NCBI RefSeq assembly: GCF_046480435.1 | Contig: NZ_PKGC01000013.1 | Source: Limnospira platensis | GTDB taxonomy: Bacteria > Cyanobacteriota > Cyanobacteriia > Cyanobacteriales > Microcoleaceae | DNA: 64,000 bases | Direction: 5' to 3' (one strand) | Shown here: positions 27,785-36,613 of the stretch, in pieces | Numbering within the stretch: the stretch's first letter is position 1 | Layout of the letters: each line of letters opens with the position of its first letter | Translations under genes and position numbers: made by a program | Notes under the pieces: model-generated | What the model saw: the letters and a program-made list of their open reading frames with translations, nothing else | Told to the model about the DNA's origin: nothing | Databases searched by the model: none

Positions 27785-28234
27785 TTAGCTATCCGCTGCA
27801 TCAGAAACATCATCAATAGTCCGTTGTGCAGACTTCTTAGCCTCTCCTACTTTTTCCTTAACTACATCAGCAGTATCTTCTAACTGTCGTTTAGCTTCCT
27901 TAGCCATATCTCCACCTTCCTGCTTAACTACATCAGCAGTATCTTCTAACTGTCGTTTAGCTTCCTTAGTCATATTTCCACCTTCTTCCTTAACTATACC
28001 CGTAGCCTCTTCCACCTTAGTCTGTACTTCCGCACCCAGGTCTTCAAGTTCCTGACGAAAATCACTCAAATTTTCAGCTACATTTTCCTGAGACTTACCC
28101 GCCTCTGAATTATCGTAACTAGCAGTTTCCGTGGTGCCGCAAGCTGCTGTCACCAATAGTAAAGTCACCGCCATTAACATTGTCACCAAATGACCTACTT
28201 TTAGAGACTTGAGAAAATCAGACAGTTTTTTCAT
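27785..28234 (-). CDS. small lipoprotein with 22-residue helical repeats
   Basis: A 149-residue secreted protein. A basic and hydrophobic signal peptide (1-31) ends in VTAAC, so Cys32 is a probable lipid-attachment site. The mature part is polar and helical. Residues 82-103 and 104-125 are near-identical 22-residue repeats (EEGGNMTKEAKRQLEDTADVV type), followed by a decayed third copy. The amphipathic Lys/Glu/Ala repeat recalls LEA or CsbD-like stress proteins, but no family is certain. The ATG at 28234 is chosen because GAGG precedes it by 7-8 nt; the upstream in-frame extension lacks such a site. Confidence 0.65.
   Translation of the reverse strand: MKKLSDFLKSLKVGHLVTMLMAVTLLLVTAACGTTETASYDNSEAGKSQENVAENLSDFRQELEDLGAEVQTKVEEATGIVKEEGGNMTKEAKRQLEDTADVVKQEGGDMAKEAKRQLEDTADVVKEKVGEAKKSAQRTIDDVSDAADS
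27860..27991 (-). repeat. two 66-bp in-frame tandem repeats within the lipoprotein gene
   Basis: The two 22-codon repeats are also near-identical as DNA, with a shared block around tatcttctaactgtcgttta appearing twice. The high nucleotide identity points to a recent in-frame duplication. Confidence 0.7.
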
Positions 28235-28383
28235 CAAAAAACCTCTTAAATTAACTGCAAATTTTAAACACAAAATAAATCGATCTGCCCTTTAGTATCA
28301 CAAATTATGAGCCAGTTGGTATCTATCGTAAGGTAGACATCCTGTCCAATTTTCATTTTAGTATTTATACCGGATATTTTACC

Positions 28384-28662
28384 GATACCATGCTTTGAGA
28401 ATATGGCTAGAGTCACCCCTCCCATATCTACGCGCGATCGCCATTAAAGTTGAGCAACTGCTTGATATATACCCTGTAGATAATCTGCAATATCCTCTAT
28501 TTCTAAACCCAAAATACTATAGTCTAGTAAAACTTGACGGGTGGGGGTTTCATCTTCCTGGTTAGCAAATTCAACTAAGCGTTTTTGTGGTAGACCCTGG
28601 AGGTCAACCTGAAACTATTACGATGGCGTAACTGTATCGGGAATAGGGAGGAAGGGTTTTTG
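28384..28662 (-). pseudogene. duplicated 3' end of the FUSC transporter gene
   Basis: This stretch repeats the end of the neighbouring FUSC gene and its 3' flank, displaced by about 1,160 bp. The stop codon and last ~50 codons (28444-28590) match 29604-29750 with only a few substitutions, and even the flank GATACC...GCGCGATCGCC is shared with 29545-29600. It has no start and is cut off from a coding frame by the tandem array and its in-frame stops. It is a non-functional tail copy, or the original gene end left behind by the expansion. Confidence 0.75.
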
Positions 28663-29539
28663 TGGTAGACCCTTGAGGTCAACCTAAAACTATTGCGATG
28701 GTGTAACTGTATCGGGAATAGGGAGGAAGGGTTTTTGTGGTAGACCCTTGAGGTCAACCTAAAACTATTGCGATGGTGTAACTGTATCGGGAATAGGGGG
28801 GAGGGTTTTTGTGGTAGACCCTTGAGGTCAACCTGAAACTATTACGATGGCGTAACTGTATCGGGAATAGGGGGGAGGGTTTTTGTGGTAGACCCTTGAG
28901 GTCAACCTGAAACTATTACGATCGCCTAACTGTATCGGGAATAGGGAGGAAGGGTTTTTGTGGTAGACCCTTGAGGTCAACCTGAAACTATTACGATGGT
29001 GTAAGTGTATCGGGAATAGGGGGAAGGGTTTTTGTGGTAGACCCTTGAGGTCAACCTGAAACTATTACGATGGTGTAACTGTATCGGGAATAGGGAGGGA
29101 GGGTTTTTGTGGTAGACCCTTGAGGTCAACCTGAAACTATTACGATGGCGTAACTGTATCGGGAATAGGGGGAAGGGTTTTTGTGGTAGACCCTTGAGGT
29201 CAACCTGAAACTATTACGATGGTGTAACTGTATCGGGAATAGGGGGAAGGGTTTTTGTGGTAGACCCTTGAGGTCAACCTGAAACTATTACGATGGTGTA
29301 AGTGTATCGGGAATAGGGGGAAGGGTTTTTGTGGTAGACCCTTGAGGTCAACCTGAAACTATTACGATGGTGTAACTGTATCGGGAATAGGGAGGGAGGG
29401 TTTTTGTGGTAGACCCTTGAGGTCAACCTGAAACTATTACGATGGTGTAAGTGTATCGGGAATAGGGGGAAGGGTTTTTGTGGTAGACCCTTGAGGTCAA
29501 CCTGAAACTATTACGATGGTGTAAGTGTATCGGGAATAG
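28581..29539 (-). repeat. minisatellite: 13 tandem copies of a 74-75 bp unit derived from FUSC coding DNA
   Basis: Copies begin near 28588, 28663, 28738, 28812, 28886, 28961, 29035, 29110, 29184, 29258, 29332, 29407 and 29481. Each contains TGGTAGACCCTTGAGGTCAA and ends in a G/A run of variable length that makes the period alternate between 74 and 75 bp. The unit matches 29746-29815 inside the FUSC gene, which encodes part of its C-terminal region. On the gene strand every copy carries a TAG stop where the gene has a Glu codon, and 74-bp copies also break frame, so the array is non-coding. Confidence 0.9.
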
Positions 29540-29603
29540 TTTCTGATACCTGGCTGGAGAATATAACTATGTCAACCCCTCCCATGGCTACGCGCGATCG
29601 CCA

Positions 29604-31838
29604 TTAAAGTTGAGCAACTGCTTGATATATACCCTGTAGATAATCCGCCATATCCTCTATTTCTAAAGCCAAAATACTATAGTCTAGTAAAACTTGACGG
29701 GTGGGGGTTTCATCTTCCTGGTTAGCAAATTCAACTAAGCGTTTTTGTTGTAGACCCTTGAGGTAAACCTGAAACTCTTGCGATGGCGTAACTGTATCGG
29801 GAATAGGGGGGAGGGGACTTTGATATTTTAGGGAAGTTTCCAACTGTGACAACCCCAAATCAATGCGACTAACAAAGGTTGTTAATGCTGGGTGAGGGTC
29901 TGTACCACTAAAATCATTTAATTGGTCAATTAAAACAGTGATAGATCGACTGAACCGAGTTAGGTTAGTCATTAGAGTTAAAGCTATTTCAATTTGGAGT
30001 TGGGAAGTTTGCGGGTCATCAATCAGTTTTTGTAGAGAAATTTGGGCGTTAAATTGAGCGAGTCTATTCTGATGACGTTGTTTACTGATAGCATGATAAT
30101 CAGCAGATTGATTATTAGATAAGTAAGAATTGATGACTATATGGAAATAATCCCGACTACAACTAATAGCATCAGTGGCTAGTCTCCAGAATTGTTGTTC
30201 CTGGCGATCGCGAAATAGAAAGAATGCCGCCATAAAAGCTAATCCCGAACCAATTAAAGTAGCAATTACTCGCAGAGTCGCGACCCAAGCATTCTCAAAA
30301 GTTAGGCTGTGTTCGAGAGTCACAGCATATACAGTAATGAAAAAAACGGCGACTCCATAGTTAAACCTGAGCAAAGAAAAAGCCACGGAAACCGACATAA
30401 TAGCAATGGCTTCTAAGCCAGCTTGGGTGTAAATAAACACAGTTAAAACCGGAGTGATTAACGCGCCTAAAACTGTCCCTAAAATTCTTTGAAAAAAACG
30501 GCGAAATGTGCTACCAAAATCATGCTGTAAAACCAATAAGACAGTTAAGCTAATCCAGAAGCCTCTGGGGATAGATTCAATAGTAGCGATCGCCACAGCT
30601 ACCGATGTAGCAATAGCCAGTCGGAGTCCATGACGGAAGATAGCAGAATCGAAACTGAAGTTATCTAACAGAGGTTGAAACCAAGGTTGCTCAAGTTTTT
30701 CCAACAATATAGTTATTTCTGACAATTCCGAGTTATTTTCTCCCCCAATGGTAGTGGGTTTCATTTCCTGTACAACTAAAAAGGTTCTTTCCAGTAGAGA
30801 AATTAATCTATTTAGCACTTCTATCAACCGGACTAGAGCAATTAAACTCACATAAGCATCTACCTGATTACCAATAGTTTGACGTTGAAAAGATTGTTGT
30901 TCATCCAAGGCTTGGGTAATTTGTTTAAGGCGGTCACAGTTAACTTGAGCGGGTTGATTGCGGATTGTCTGGACTAGATTTTCCAGATTAACAACTATTT
31001 CTTTAAAAGCCTCATTTAACAAGATTTTAACGGTCATATTTTCCGGCTGGTCTCGATGAATACCTGATAACTTAATTAAGGTAGAGATAGCCGTCATCAA
31101 GTATTCAATATCTTGAATCAAAATCACTGCCGCTTGTCCGATTTCGGAAGTCCCTCGGCGACCTTGGCGGTTGATGACTAAAGCATCCTTAGCTAATTGT
31201 AGTTTTTCTCGCCATCCTTTAACCTGCTGTAATTCCGAGACAGATAAACTGGTAGAATTATTTAAAACTACTTGTATATAATCAGCGATCGCCGCATAAC
31301 AATCAGCTATGGCTTTTTTGAGGGGGAGATAAGGTTGTAGGGGCCAAAAAATGAACCATAAAGCGATCGCCCAAATTCCTCCCACCAAAGCAATAAACAT
31401 CCTTTCTCCCGCGATTATGATATCTCCTGGGGGAGTATGAATAGTAAACAGAAATAAAATCCCCGCGACAATTCCCGTCATTACCCCAGGATGTCCATAA
31501 ACTGCAGCATATCCTACCCCAAACATCCATAAAAAAGTTATCAGTAATTTTAGCCAAATAATATGGGATATCAAAGTTCCCAAACCTATAGCTAAAAGAC
31601 CTGCTAACAGGGTGGCGATCGCTGTTTTAGCCCGAATTTTATAAGGACCACCCACCGCACCCAAAATAAAAAATACCCCCGTTAAACCTATATAAAATCC
31701 CGTCTCTGGATAACCCATTAACCGACCGATTACCAAAGGAACCGCTAAAGCTATACCTGCGCGAATACCTCGGTATGCTTCGATGGTCTTTTCAAATTGC
31801 AACAAAAAATTAAACAGGTGATTATTTGCTAAATTCAT
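29604..31838 (-). CDS. FUSC-family membrane transporter (aromatic-acid exporter-like)
   Basis: A 744-residue protein with the two-halved FUSC architecture. An N-terminal membrane block (about 25-190) is followed by a long soluble helical domain, then a second membrane block (about 410-560) containing RHGLRLAIATSVAVAIA and SIPRGFWISLT, and a soluble C-terminal domain. Relatives include fusaric-acid resistance and p-hydroxybenzoate exporters; the substrate here is unknown. The ATG at 31838 overlaps the upstream sensor gene by 17 bp, implying coupled translation. An in-frame extension further up lies wholly inside that gene and is rejected. Its last ~70 codons are the source of the adjacent minisatellite. 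Confidence 0.8.
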   Translation of the reverse strand: MNLANNHLFNFLLQFEKTIEAYRGIRAGIALAVPLVIGRLMGYPETGFYIGLTGVFFILGAVGGPYKIRAKTAIATLLAGLLAIGLGTLISHIIWLKLLITFLWMFGVGYAAVYGHPGVMTGIVAGILFLFTIHTPPGDIIIAGERMFIALVGGIWAIALWFIFWPLQPYLPLKKAIADCYAAIADYIQVVLNNSTSLSVSELQQVKGWREKLQLAKDALVINRQGRRGTSEIGQAAVILIQDIEYLMTAISTLIKLSGIHRDQPENMTVKILLNEAFKEIVVNLENLVQTIRNQPAQVNCDRLKQITQALDEQQSFQRQTIGNQVDAYVSLIALVRLIEVLNRLISLLERTFLVVQEMKPTTIGGENNSELSEITILLEKLEQPWFQPLLDNFSFDSAIFRHGLRLAIATSVAVAIATIESIPRGFWISLTVLLVLQHDFGSTFRRFFQRILGTVLGALITPVLTVFIYTQAGLEAIAIMSVSVAFSLLRFNYGVAVFFITVYAVTLEHSLTFENAWVATLRVIATLIGSGLAFMAAFFLFRDRQEQQFWRLATDAISCSRDYFHIVINSYLSNNQSADYHAISKQRHQNRLAQFNAQISLQKLIDDPQTSQLQIEIALTLMTNLTRFSRSITVLIDQLNDFSGTDPHPALTTFVSRIDLGLSQLETSLKYQSPLPPIPDTVTPSQEFQVYLKGLQQKRLVEFANQEDETPTRQVLLDYSILALEIEDMADYLQGIYQAVAQL

Positions 31839-34800
31839 CCGAATATTTACTCTCAGGAATACACAAGAATTGTTGAGATAATAACTCCGTGATTTCACTA
31901 GCCGGAACAGGTCGAGAAAATAAATAACCTTGGGCGGCTTCACAACCGAGTTTTTTTAACCAGTAGAATTGTTCCGGTGTTTCCACACCTTCAGCAATTA
32001 CATGAAGTTTCAGTAATTTACTTAAAGCTATAATTGATTTGGCAATCACCTGGTGGCGGTCACTCAAATTTTCTGGACTCACAAAAGAACGGTCAATTTT
32101 GAGACTATTAACAGGTAATTGGTGCAAATAACTAAGGGAAGAATAACCAGTCCCAAAGTCATCAATACTTAAACCAATACCTTTGGCTTGAATTTGGCTG
32201 AGTAAATCACAGGTTTTTTGAACATTCGCTACCAACATACTCTCGGTAATTTCCATAACTAAACTATTATGGTTCAGATTATAACTATTTAACACTTCGT
32301 CAAGTTGTTCTAGTAAAAAACCTTCTAATTGTTTAACTGAAAGGTTGACACTCATTTTTAAACAATGACTGGGAAATTGATTTTTCCACTCTTCTAATTG
32401 TTGACAAGCCTTGTGTAATAACCATTTACCTATAGGTATAATTAAACCCGTGTTTTCCGCAATTTCAATAAAGTGACCAGGGGATAAAAGACCCCTTTCG
32501 GGATGCTGCCAACGCACCAGTGCTTCTAATCCCTGAATCTTCTGAGTTTTGATATTAACAATAGGTTGATAATATAAAACTAACTCATTGTTTTTTATGG
32601 CTTTTCGTAGGTCATTCTCTAGGTGCATTTGTTGTACAGCGTGGAAGTGCATCAAGGGGTCAAATATGGCATATCTCCCTCGTCCTTCATGTTTGGCTCG
32701 ATACATGGCTAAATCGGCATCCCTGAGTAAATCTTCGGCTTTTTCGTGGCGGTTTGTTCGCGCTACTATGCCAATACTACTATTAACAAATACCTCTCTT
32801 TCACCTATTTGTAAAGGTGATGTCCGCAGACTTTCTAAAATTCGCTCGGCTACCCGTATTGCTTCATGTATCACCTCTAAATATTCTAAGACAATCACAA
32901 ATTCATCCCCTCCTAGGTGCGCCAATAAATCAGTATCTCTGACAAAGTTTTTGATGATTTTTGCCACTAATGACAGCATTTTATCACCAATTAAATGACC
33001 TAAACTATCATTGACAACCTTAAAATTATCTAAGTCTAAAAACAGGATAGCTAACTGCAAATTTTCATTATTTTGGGCTCGTTTTAAAGCCATATCTAGC
33101 TGTGCCATTAGGTGGGTACGGTTAGGGAGTCCGGTTAAACTATCGTGAAGAGCATCATATTTTAACTGTTCTTCTGCTTTAATGCGATCGCTAACATCCC
33201 TAGATGCACTCTGTAAATGTCTCACCTCTCCCTGGTTATCTAAAATTACTTTGGTGAGAGTTTCCAACCAGATATATTCTCCATTTTTTTTGCGGATTTG
33301 ATAAATTATTGGACGAGATATTCCCGGTAAAATACTGAGGGAATATTCCATACATACCTGATATAATTCCTGGGATTGGAAAATATCAGTAGGTTTTTTA
33401 CCAATCAGTTCTTCTGGGGTATATCCTAGCAATATTTCACTAGAGGGATTCACATATAAATAACTGCTATCAGGGGCGTGTAAACATACTAAATCACTCA
33501 TATTTTCAGTGACTAAACGCAGACGTTCTTCACTTTCAGCTAAGGCGATTTCTATCTGTTTGCGATCGCTAATATCCATAATTAGGGTATCCCATATAAT
33601 ATCCCCATTATCATGGCGTTCTGGCTGTCCTGCTGATTGCAACCATTTCAATTTTCCCGAAGGAGTAGTAATCCGCCATTGCCAAAACCATGGGGCTAGA
33701 TTATTAGCTGAAATCAGTACAGATTCATACATTGACTCTAGATCATCTGGATGCACCATATCCCACAAAATCTTAGCATCTTTAACAACAGTGTCCGCCC
33801 TAACTTCCCACAATTCATAACAGCCTTCACTCATATATAAAACCTGATCAGAACCGTCTGGGTGCAGCACATATTGAAAAATTGCCCCCGGTACATTAGC
33901 CGCCATCTTTTGAAAACGCTGTTCACTTTGTATCAGGGCTTTTTCAACTTGATTACGGCGCTTAATTTCTACACCCAATAAACGATTCCACACCAATAAA
34001 ACCACTACCCCAGCAATGGTTGTATATATCCCTAAATTGATTAAAATTTCCTTCATTTGTTGCCTACCAAATTTAGCCGGTGGTTGTAGCCAGCGTCTGT
34101 AGGCTTGATAATAAGCAGAATTAGCATCCCTTTTCATCTCTAATATTTGCTGGTCAAGGGCGGCTAAAATAGCATAATTTTCACCTCTTGCCGTGACAAA
34201 ATGTAGTCGAGAAGGGTTAATTAAAATATGGGTTCTCGCTAAATTATAGACCGATGAAGCCTCCCAACCATAGAGATGATTTACCACACCCGCATCAACT
34301 TCTCCATTGGCAACTAGCTCAAAAATCTCCTGAAAACTAGAGGCTTCCACTAATTGCGGTTGAACGGCAAAAGCCTCGGCTTTTTCTATCAATAATGACT
34401 GTTGAATACTACCAGCTAATACAGCTACTTGTTTTTGATGTAAGTCGATAATCGAGTTAATAGAAATTCCCGGTCTTCCATAAATCTCCGACCAACTTAC
34501 GAGGACAACTTCTTGGTTAAAATCAAAACGGCGATCGCGTTCTTCCGAGTGAGCCACATCGACCATTAAATCAAGCTGTCCTTCCTCCAATAATTCTAAG
34601 CATTGATTCCACTCACAGGGGATATACTGCAACTGCCAATTTTCCCTCCTCGCCATAAACTTCAGTATATCTACCCAGAACCCGGTAGGTTTACCATTTT
34701 CATCAATAAAAACCTTGGGTTTATTTTCGTATACACCAACCCGAACTATATCGACTGTACCTTTAACTGGTGCAGCATCTACCCCTAAGTACATAGATAT

Positions 34801-34851
34801 AATCAAGCAACTACTAAACGCTGCGACAAAATTCATTTTATGATGATTCAT
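31822..34851 (-). CDS. periplasmic solute-binding / PAS / GGDEF-EAL transmembrane sensor
   Basis: A 1009-residue inner-membrane sensor. A signal peptide (about 1-27) precedes a family 3 solute-binding domain (about 33-265, amino-acid-binding type, with GFWVDILKFMARR). One membrane helix (about 275-295) and two PAS domains (about 305-430 and 440-560) follow. The cyclase domain has intact GGDEF near 645 and the phosphodiesterase domain has EAL near 775, with DDFGTG and AEGVE. It should convert binding of a periplasmic small molecule into a change in c-di-GMP. It overlaps the FUSC exporter gene downstream, suggesting sensor and exporter share a ligand class (inference). ATG at 34851 or 34836. 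Confidence 0.88.
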   Translation of the reverse strand: MNHHKMNFVAAFSSCLIISMYLGVDAAPVKGTVDIVRVGVYENKPKVFIDENGKPTGFWVDILKFMARRENWQLQYIPCEWNQCLELLEEGQLDLMVDVAHSEERDRRFDFNQEVVLVSWSEIYGRPGISINSIIDLHQKQVAVLAGSIQQSLLIEKAEAFAVQPQLVEASSFQEIFELVANGEVDAGVVNHLYGWEASSVYNLARTHILINPSRLHFVTARGENYAILAALDQQILEMKRDANSAYYQAYRRWLQPPAKFGRQQMKEILINLGIYTTIAGVVVLLVWNRLLGVEIKRRNQVEKALIQSEQRFQKMAANVPGAIFQYVLHPDGSDQVLYMSEGCYELWEVRADTVVKDAKILWDMVHPDDLESMYESVLISANNLAPWFWQWRITTPSGKLKWLQSAGQPERHDNGDIIWDTLIMDISDRKQIEIALAESEERLRLVTENMSDLVCLHAPDSSYLYVNPSSEILLGYTPEELIGKKPTDIFQSQELYQVCMEYSLSILPGISRPIIYQIRKKNGEYIWLETLTKVILDNQGEVRHLQSASRDVSDRIKAEEQLKYDALHDSLTGLPNRTHLMAQLDMALKRAQNNENLQLAILFLDLDNFKVVNDSLGHLIGDKMLSLVAKIIKNFVRDTDLLAHLGGDEFVIVLEYLEVIHEAIRVAERILESLRTSPLQIGEREVFVNSSIGIVARTNRHEKAEDLLRDADLAMYRAKHEGRGRYAIFDPLMHFHAVQQMHLENDLRKAIKNNELVLYYQPIVNIKTQKIQGLEALVRWQHPERGLLSPGHFIEIAENTGLIIPIGKWLLHKACQQLEEWKNQFPSHCLKMSVNLSVKQLEGFLLEQLDEVLNSYNLNHNSLVMEITESMLVANVQKTCDLLSQIQAKGIGLSIDDFGTGYSSLSYLHQLPVNSLKIDRSFVSPENLSDRHQVIAKSIIALSKLLKLHVIAEGVETPEQFYWLKKLGCEAAQGYLFSRPVPASEITELLSQQFLCIPESKYSDEFSK

Positions 34852-35036
34852 TTTAATTCAGTCTATCATATAATAGATAGTAGCAACCCCATACTAAAAT
34901 CCGCCCAATCTTATGCTTATAGAGCAGTAGTTGACAGTTTCCCCATCCCCAGGAATAATCAGTAAGTATCTATTCCCTCTGGTTACATCTGTTGAACCCA
35001 ACAGACAGCCAGAGACTACCTTGTTGATGTTAATCA

Positions 35037-35714
35037 ATGGCAATTATCGAAGGCATCAAAATCGGCTGTCAAAAAATACAACCCTCCCTAAGTTCAGAGG
35101 AAGCAGCCAGGTGGCTATGGCGTGATTTATCCTTTAACTTAGAACCTGGCATACAATTAGGCTTAGTTGGTGCCACCGGAACCGGAAAAAGTTTATTATT
35201 GAGAGCGATCGCCTGCCTTGACCCCCTAGATGAAGGAGAAATCAGATATTTAGATCGGCCCCTGAGCGCCTGGAATTTGCCCTTGTACCGCTCACAAGTC
35301 ATTTACCTACATCAACGCCCCATCATGTTCGAGGGTAGTGTAGAAGCCAACCTAAAGGCAGTCTATCAACTCGCCATTAACTCCCACCGTCGCTATGACC
35401 CTCACCAAGTCCGAGACCTACTGGAAACCTTTGACCGCCACCCTGATTTTCTCTACCAACCAGCCACCAACCTATCAGGGGGAGAAAGTCAACTTGTGGC
35501 AATTATCCGAGCCCTACAACTAGAACCAATGGTTTTGTTATTAGATGAATGTACAGCATCTTTAGACCCAGAAACCACCCACAAAGTCGAAGAGGCGATC
35601 GCCTTCTGGCTGTCTGCTAACCCCCAACGTGCTTGCATTTGGACTAGCCACGACCCCCAGCAAATTCAACGAGTGACCAACCAACAACTTATCCTTTCTC
35701 CCTATGTCGGATAA
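35037..35714 (+). CDS. fetA: ABC transporter ATPase, FetA-like
   Basis: A 225-residue ABC ATPase with Walker A GATGTGKS, Q-loop region IYLHQRP, signature LSGGESQ and Walker B VLLLDECTASLD; the switch His is in TSHDP. The following gene overlaps it by 11 bp and encodes a FetB-type permease, so the pair matches the FetAB exporter, implicated in iron homeostasis and oxidative stress in E. coli. The substrate is inferred only from family. Confidence 0.8.
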   Translation: MAIIEGIKIGCQKIQPSLSSEEAARWLWRDLSFNLEPGIQLGLVGATGTGKSLLLRAIACLDPLDEGEIRYLDRPLSAWNLPLYRSQVIYLHQRPIMFEGSVEANLKAVYQLAINSHRRYDPHQVRDLLETFDRHPDFLYQPATNLSGGESQLVAIIRALQLEPMVLLLDECTASLDPETTHKVEEAIAFWLSANPQRACIWTSHDPQQIQRVTNQQLILSPYVG

Positions 35715-36510
35715 TTACCTTTCCCTCAGTTATGGACAACTAGGCGCATCAGTTTTATTAATTATAATCAACGTCGCCCTATCCATCCAATTACGCCTAG
35801 GTTTAGAACGCTCCCTCGCCATAGCATCACTGCGGTGCGTAGTACAATTATTGTTAGTCGGCTATATCCTAGAATGGTTATTCGCCCTGGATAACCCCTG
35901 GGTAGTATTAGCGATCGCTCTATTAATGGCAGCCATAGCCGGAATATCAGCAGTAAACCGAACATCGCGCCGTTTTGCGGGAATCTATTGGCGGAGTTTA
36001 CTGTCAGTATTAGTATCAGCCTTTTTAATCACCAACCTATCAGTCATCGGCATCATTCAAGTACAACCTTGGTACAATCCCCAATATTTAATCCCTCTGT
36101 TGGGAATGATCCTCGGAAACACATTAAACGGAATTTCTTTAGGCTTAGACAGGTTTATGGAAGGAGTCGTCAGTAACCGTAATGGCATTGAAACCCTACT
36201 CGCCCTAGGTGCTACCAGGTGGGAAGCCAGCCATAAACAAATTCAGACCGCAGTCCGAACCGGGATGATACCCATCATTAACTCTATGATGGTTATGGGT
36301 GTAGTTAGTTTACCCGGTATGATGACTGGTCAAATTTTAGCCGGAGCCAGTCCCCTTGATGCTGTACGCTATCAGATTATAATTGTGTTTGCGATCGCTT
36401 CCGCGAGCGCCCTCGGAACTCTCGGAGTCGTCATACTAGCCTGGGGGGCCCTATTCAGTCCCAGTCACCAACTCCTAAGCGATCGCCTCCATCACATCAC
36501 CAAAAACTGA
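35704..36510 (+). CDS. fetB: ABC transporter permease, FetB-like
   Basis: A 268-residue membrane protein with about seven hydrophobic helices. It carries the UPF0014/FetB signature around residues 135-185 (LGMILGNTLNGISLGLDR, LALGATRWEA) and the cytoplasmic coupling motif followed by LPGMMTGQILAGASP. The start ATG overlaps the stop of the ATPase gene by 11 bp, showing a tight two-gene operon. It probably exports a metal such as iron. Confidence 0.82.
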   Translation: MSDNYLSLSYGQLGASVLLIIINVALSIQLRLGLERSLAIASLRCVVQLLLVGYILEWLFALDNPWVVLAIALLMAAIAGISAVNRTSRRFAGIYWRSLLSVLVSAFLITNLSVIGIIQVQPWYNPQYLIPLLGMILGNTLNGISLGLDRFMEGVVSNRNGIETLLALGATRWEASHKQIQTAVRTGMIPIINSMMVMGVVSLPGMMTGQILAGASPLDAVRYQIIIVFAIASASALGTLGVVILAWGALFSPSHQLLSDRLHHITKN

Positions 36511-36613
36511 GTTGTTATCATGGAACGACTATCACCACTCCTGAAATATCCTAATTTTGTGTTACAAAGGATCCTGGCATCAACTGCGATCGCATTTCAT
36601 CATATAGGCAGCC

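Noticed and set aside
28575..28757. 60-codon ORF on the minus strand through the repeats
   Set aside because: It is a repeat-generated open frame, not in the frame of the parent gene, with no ribosome site.
28581..29539. Tandem array considered as CRISPR
   Set aside because: Units of 74-75 bp are near-identical along their whole length with no unique spacers, and they match the neighbouring coding gene.
31839..31943. N-terminal extension of the FUSC protein
   Set aside because: It lies inside the upstream sensor gene and lacks a ribosome site; the ATG at 31838 fits the membrane-protein start.
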